Translations under genes and position numbers: made by a program
Shown here: positions 6,027 to 8,870 of the stretch, piece by piece
Numbering within the stretch: position 1 is the first letter of the stretch
How the letters are laid out: every line of letters begins with the position of its first letter
Assembly (NCBI GenBank): GCA_027307295.1
Contig: DAHUXF010000100.1
Location: 1 to 8,870 of the forward strand
Length of the DNA stretch: 8,870 nucleotides
Source of the DNA: Acidobacteriaceae bacterium
Lineage (GTDB): Bacteria > Acidobacteriota > Terriglobia > Terriglobales > Acidobacteriaceae
Direction: 5' to 3'
Notes under the pieces: generated by a model
Databases searched by the model: none
Told to the model about the DNA's origin: nothing
The model's input: the letters and a program-made list of their open reading frames with translations, nothing else

Positions 6027-7508
6027 CTACTTGCCTGCGCCTTTCGCTTTGCCGGACGGCTCATCGCCGGGCGGAAGCTCTGGCGAAGGCTTGGGCGTCT
6101 TGTCGCCGATTTGCTTCACCTTGGAGAACAACTCGGCCATGCTCATGCCAGAGAGCGCTTCAAACAATGCCGGCACCTGCGCGGCAATCGCTGCCATGTC
6201 GCCAGTGATCTTGCTGGCTCCGGCTGTTGTGCCGTTGCCTGTGGAGACAATGGTGATCTTGTCCACTTGGCTTAACGGAGTCGCCAGCGCCCGCACTATC
6301 TCCGGCATCCCGCTGAGCAGTTTGTCGATGACCGCGGCCTGGTTGTATTCCTGGAACGCCTCCGCCTTGATGTTCATCGCTTTGGCTTCTGCTTCGCCTT
6401 TCTTGAAGATGATGTCGGCCTCGGCCTCACCCTGCATGCGTGTCGCATTGGCGCGGCCTTCAGCTTCGGCAATCAGGCGCTGCTTTTCGCCTTCTGCAAT
6501 ATTGAGCACGCGCTGCTTCTCAATTTCCGCCTGCTTGAGCACCGTGGCGATGAGCTCATTCTGGTGGCGCGCGATCTCAGCTTCCTGCACCTTGGTCTGC
6601 TGCTCTTTCTCAACCAGCTGGACTTTTACCTGCTCCGCGATCACCTGCTGCTGTTGGATGTTGGACTGGATTTCATAAGCTTTATCAGCCTGCGCCTGCT
6701 GCCGCTTGACCAGCTCAGCGTAGGTGGCCTTCTTGACTTCAAGATCGCGCTGCGCTTCTGCCTGCTTGGCCTGCGACAGGGTTTCTGCCAGCACGCGTTC
6801 CTGGTCAGCCTGGGCGCGGGCAATGGCGGAGGCGCGCTGTGCTTCCGCTTTTTTAATGGCCGTATCGCGTTCAGCTTCGGCAGCGGCAACATCGGCATCG
6901 CGCTTAATACGGGCAACGTCCGGTCGGCCCATGTTGGCGATATATTCGTTCTTGTCGCGCACTTCTTTGATGGTGAAGGAGATCACTTCCAGCCCCATTT
7001 TGCTCATGTCCGCAGCGCATGTGCCCCGCATGCGGTCCCCCACCATCTCCGGCTCTTTTACAATCTGCTCCACCGTTAGCTGGCCGATGATGCCGCGGAG
7101 ATGGCCTTCCATTACCAGGCGAATCAACCCTTCCCGCTGTTGCGGAGTCTTGGTAAGGAACTGCTCAGATGCCGTCTTGATGGAGATCTCATCTGACTTG
7201 ACCTTGATCTGTGCGACGGCCTCCACCGTCACCGCCACGCCTTGTTTGGTGTAGAGGTCCTGCTGCGGGGCCACATCAAACGACATCAGTTCCAGTGAAA
7301 GCGAGCGGCAACTCTCAATCATCGGGAAGATGACGCGGCCTCCGCCTTTAACAACTTTTGTGCCGCGAAAACCATATGTGATCAGGGCCTCATTCGGTCC
7401 GACTTTCCGATAAAGCCGGGCAAATGTGGCGAAAACGAACATCAGCATCAGAACACCAAGTCCAATCAGTATCCAGACGGACGGGTCCAACGATCCGAAA
7501 ATTTTCAC
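6027..7508 (-). CDS. Flotillin (SPFH/PHB-domain membrane scaffold, FloT/YqiK type)
   Basis: Flotillins are inner-membrane scaffolds that oligomerise, organise membrane microdomains and influence fluidity and envelope-stress tolerance. This one has 493 residues. A membrane segment lies at about 11-30. The SPFH domain follows at about 31-195 (LYRKVGPNEALITYGFRG, later QGVAVTVEAVAQIKV, and GLEVISFTIKEVRD at its end). A long Ala/Glu/Lys/Gln coiled coil covers about 200-390, including the flotillin-type EGEKQRLIAEAEG and GEAEAKA repeats. The C-terminal region contains IDKLLSGMPEIVRA and then a Pro/Gly/Lys tail. The start is GTG at 7508 with AGGAGA seven bases upstream (7521-7516). It overlaps the stop of the preceding NfeD-like gene by four bases (GTGA), indicating translational coupling. 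The pair matches the YqiJ-YqiK and YuaF-FloT arrangements known elsewhere. Its closest subfamily cannot be settled by eye. Confidence 0.94.
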   Translation of the reverse strand: MKIFGSLDPSVWILIGLGVLMLMFVFATFARLYRKVGPNEALITYGFRGTKVVKGGGRVIFPMIESCRSLSLELMSFDVAPQQDLYTKQGVAVTVEAVAQIKVKSDEISIKTASEQFLTKTPQQREGLIRLVMEGHLRGIIGQLTVEQIVKEPEMVGDRMRGTCAADMSKMGLEVISFTIKEVRDKNEYIANMGRPDVARIKRDADVAAAEAERDTAIKKAEAQRASAIARAQADQERVLAETLSQAKQAEAQRDLEVKKATYAELVKRQQAQADKAYEIQSNIQQQQVIAEQVKVQLVEKEQQTKVQEAEIARHQNELIATVLKQAEIEKQRVLNIAEGEKQRLIAEAEGRANATRMQGEAEADIIFKKGEAEAKAMNIKAEAFQEYNQAAVIDKLLSGMPEIVRALATPLSQVDKITIVSTGNGTTAGASKITGDMAAIAAQVPALFEALSGMSMAELFSKVKQIGDKTPKPSPELPPGDEPSGKAKGAGK

Positions 7509-8176
7509 AGACTCTTCTCCTCTTCTTCCGGCAACACGCCGGCCTTCTCTGCAAGCTCGCTCCAGCGGCGCACATAAGCCACGCCGTGTTCATAGCGCGT
7601 AACAATAACCTCTTCGTCACGCTGAATGTCCTCTTCTGTCTCGCCGCGCGCAGCGCACGCCTTTCTCACTCCCTGCTGCTCAAAAATAATTTCGCCCGTG
7701 CCCCGGCTGCGCACCGTGCCGCTTACTTTGGCCAGTACGCCCACCATGTCAAAGTCCGCGGGATCAAGCGTGAAATCGCGGGCCATAAGAAATTTGGCAA
7801 CAAATAAAAATACGATTCCCGCGCCTGTCAGTCCGGAAAGTGTGGCCAGAGCCAGCCCGGCAAACACCCATATATGGCGAAGGTGGACCAGTAAAAATCC
7901 CGTTCCGCCAAACCATGCCAGAAAAACGGCCATGCTCAGGGGGTTGAAAAACGGAAAATTGCTGCCATGGCTTCCGGTTCCAGTCTTCCCACTGCCGCCA
8001 GGTTGCGCCGCACCTTGTCCCCCGGCATGGCCGCCGCCGTGCCCATGGCCTCCACCCAAATGGAAGTGTCCATGGGGCAGATGAAAATGGAAGTGCAGCG
8101 TGCCGCTCAGGAAGGAGAGCGTGGCAAAGGTGAAGCCCACCACAAAACAGATCAGATAAAAAAGCTCCCAGTTCAT
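7505..8176 (-). CDS. NfeD/YqiJ-like membrane protein with histidine-rich segment
   Basis: Flotillin-partner membrane protein of 223 residues. Membrane segments lie at about 5-26, 80-99 and 103-130. An OB-fold, NfeD-type C-terminal domain lies at about 143-205 (VGVLAKVSGTVRSRGTGEIIFEQQG, then a Glu/Asp-rich link, then EEVIVTRYEHGVAYVRRW), followed by an acidic tail. NfeD-family proteins are encoded next to flotillins and are thought to act in the same membrane microdomains. Between the first two membrane segments is an unusual stretch (residues 28-50, with nine His in an HxHxH pattern), then a Gly/Ser/Gln linker to about 75. This could bind metal ions, an inference. Topology is not certain: if the OB-fold is cytoplasmic, the three segments would place the His-rich loop in the cytoplasm too. 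It starts five bases after the regulator stop and overlaps flotillin by four bases. Confidence 0.85.
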   Translation of the reverse strand: MNWELFYLICFVVGFTFATLSFLSGTLHFHFHLPHGHFHLGGGHGHGGGHAGGQGAAQPGGSGKTGTGSHGSNFPFFNPLSMAVFLAWFGGTGFLLVHLRHIWVFAGLALATLSGLTGAGIVFLFVAKFLMARDFTLDPADFDMVGVLAKVSGTVRSRGTGEIIFEQQGVRKACAARGETEEDIQRDEEVIVTRYEHGVAYVRRWSELAEKAGVLPEEEEKSL

Positions 8177-8181
8177 TTGAC

Positions 8182-8682
8182 TTAAGCCTCGCTTATCTCC
8201 GCCGCGCTTTTCTGCTGTTGCGGACGCAGCACGTGCAGCAACTTCTCCGCCAGTTCAGGAGTTTCCAGGAGCGCTTCCATCAGCACCAGGCAACTCCGCG
8301 AATCCTGATGCTTGGCCAGATTCAGCAATGCCCGGCTGACCGCAGGGTCGCGCCGAAAACGTTCCGCGCCCTGGATCAACCAGAGGTCCAGCGTGTCTTC
8401 CGCCGCGCTCACGTCGGAGAGCAGCTCGTTGTGGAAGCCTTCAGGATCGTCCACCAGGTATCCCGGATGGACATTGAAGAACTTCGACAGCAAGAGCCGC
8501 GTCTTGTTCGTCAGGTGCGGACGCGCGCCATTCTCAATCTGCGAGAGATAGCTCTGGCTGATCTTCAGCTTCAGCTCGCGAGTGACGGCGCGAACCACTT
8601 CCTGCTGCGTCATCTCCCGGCCCAGGCCGCGAAGGTTCCCTTCCATCAGCCTGAGGTAGCGTAATTTTTCACCGAGTTTCAT
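8182..8682 (-). CDS. XRE-family transcriptional regulator of the envelope module
   Basis: DNA-binding regulator of 166 residues. The N-terminal Cro/C1-type helix-turn-helix spans about residues 4-78. TQQEVVRAV forms the second helix and ISQSYLSQIENGARPHL the recognition-helix region, followed by LLLSKFFNVHPGYLVDDPEG, typical of XRE domains. It has a somewhat longer first helix and loop than usual (EGNLRGLGREM). Residues 85-150 are a second helical region (DTLDLWLIQGAERFRRDPAVSRALLNLA) of unknown role, possibly dimerisation or signal sensing. It is the first gene of the block and is followed after five bases by the NfeD-like gene. It has a strong promoter with a large inverted repeat over it, so it most likely represses its own operon. 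An XRE regulator next to pspA has a precedent in actinobacterial ClgR, but orthology is not claimed. Confidence 0.9.
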   Translation of the reverse strand: MKLGEKLRYLRLMEGNLRGLGREMTQQEVVRAVTRELKLKISQSYLSQIENGARPHLTNKTRLLLSKFFNVHPGYLVDDPEGFHNELLSDVSAAEDTLDLWLIQGAERFRRDPAVSRALLNLAKHQDSRSCLVLMEALLETPELAEKLLHVLRPQQQKSAAEISEA

Positions 8683-8720
8683 ATTGCAAATCGAAATAAC
8701 AATATTTCAATTTGTAATAT
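8681..8720. promoter_or_regulatory. Large inverted-repeat operator at the XRE operon promoter
   Basis: Two 17-base arms (8681-8697 and 8704-8720) are inverted copies matching at 15 of 17 positions, separated by AACAAT. The repeat covers the -10 box and part of the spacer and ends within the start codon of the XRE gene. A protein bound here would block RNA polymerase. The adjacent XRE regulator is the natural candidate to bind it. Confidence 0.8.
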
Positions 8721-8727
8721 ATGTCAA
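8699..8727 (-). promoter_or_regulatory. Sigma70-type promoter of the XRE-NfeD-flotillin-pspA operon
   Basis: On the minus strand a perfect TTGACA (8727-8722) is followed by a 17-base spacer and TATTGT (8704-8699), four of six matches to the -10 consensus. The expected transcript start, about seven bases further, falls near 8692. This leaves only about ten bases before the ATG at 8682 and no Shine-Dalgarno, so the first gene would be translated from a very short leader. Confidence 0.75.
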
Positions 8728-8860
8728 GTGAAATTCTATCCCCGTATTAGACTGCGCTAAGTTATTGATTCTAGGGTCTATGAGAGACGGGAGTGTAACG
8801 CTTCGGCTTTACCGCACACTAGCTTTTGTCGATTCAATCTCTTGGAAAGGACATACAGCA

Positions 8861-8870
8861 ATGACTAAAA
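8861..8870 (+). CDS. Probable start of a truncated plus-strand gene
   Basis: An ATG at 8861 (Met-Thr-Lys, then cut by the window end) is preceded by GGAAAGGA at 8844-8851, nine bases upstream, a good ribosome site. The product cannot be named. The stretch 8728-8860 upstream would hold its promoter and leader. I see no confident -35/-10 pair there, only a short GCTTCGGC hairpin near 8800-8807. Confidence 0.5.

Noticed and set aside
5936..6064. Longer N-terminus for the small membrane protein
   Set aside because: It would start inside the flotillin gene and read through both the hairpin and the small gene's own ribosome site.
6031..7254. Several plus-strand open frames (up to 215 codons) opposite flotillin
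   Set aside because: The Ala/Glu/Lys-rich coiled-coil codons of flotillin produce stop-poor, Ser/Cys/Leu-rich antisense frames. No ribosome sites or domain motifs were seen.
8793..8818. Hairpin with a GCTTCGGC core in the right intergenic region as a terminator or riboswitch
   Set aside because: The core stem is only about two to four base pairs and the flanking GTGT/ACAC pairing is not continuous. There is no T-run and no known aptamer pattern.

Overview
The window reads as a chromosomal stretch from a soil-type bacterium, most likely an Acidobacteriota member. That placement is an inference from moderate-to-high GC, the style of the RecX and histidine kinase proteins, and a flotillin/NfeD/PspA set. 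There is no rRNA or other phylogenetic marker to confirm it. No phage, IS element, tRNA or CRISPR array is visible, and coding style looks uniform.

Layout, left to right. Positions 1-164 hold no confident gene. A soluble PAS-PAS histidine kinase (minus strand, start near 1820) is transcribed away from recX (plus strand, to 2452). RecX converges on a long minus-strand series that runs from 8682 down to 2519. In transcription order this series is: an XRE-type regulator (8682-8182), an NfeD/YqiJ-like membrane protein with a striking histidine-rich segment (8176-7505), a flotillin (7508-6027), a 62-residue glycine-rich membrane protein (5935-5747), PspA (5701-5036), an unrecognised membrane protein with about six membrane segments (4937-4170), and two tandem paralogous secreted CAP-domain proteins (4125-3340 and 3307-2519). 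At the right edge a plus-strand gene appears to start at 8861 and is cut off.

The core of the window is the five-gene XRE-NfeD-flotillin-small protein-PspA block. The genes are tightly packed: a 4-base overlap joins the NfeD-like gene to flotillin, and 5 bases separate the regulator from the NfeD-like gene. NfeD-family OB-fold proteins are known partners of flotillins (YqiJ/YqiK, YuaF/FloT), and PspA is the effector of envelope-stress responses that protect the inner membrane. The inferred job is a self-regulated membrane-integrity module. Its promoter has a perfect TTGACA -35 box, a 17-base spacer and a TATTGT -10 box. A 40-base near-perfect inverted repeat (17-base arms, 15/17 matching, 6-base centre) covers the -10 box and reaches the start codon. 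This is the obvious operator for the XRE protein and implies negative autoregulation.

The most noteworthy points are the operator, an XRE regulator in the place that PspF, LiaRS or ClgR fill elsewhere, the nine-histidine stretch inserted between membrane segments of the NfeD-like protein, the small glycine-zipper gene preceded by an mRNA hairpin, and the duplicated CAP proteins with a shared cysteine-bearing C-terminal extension.
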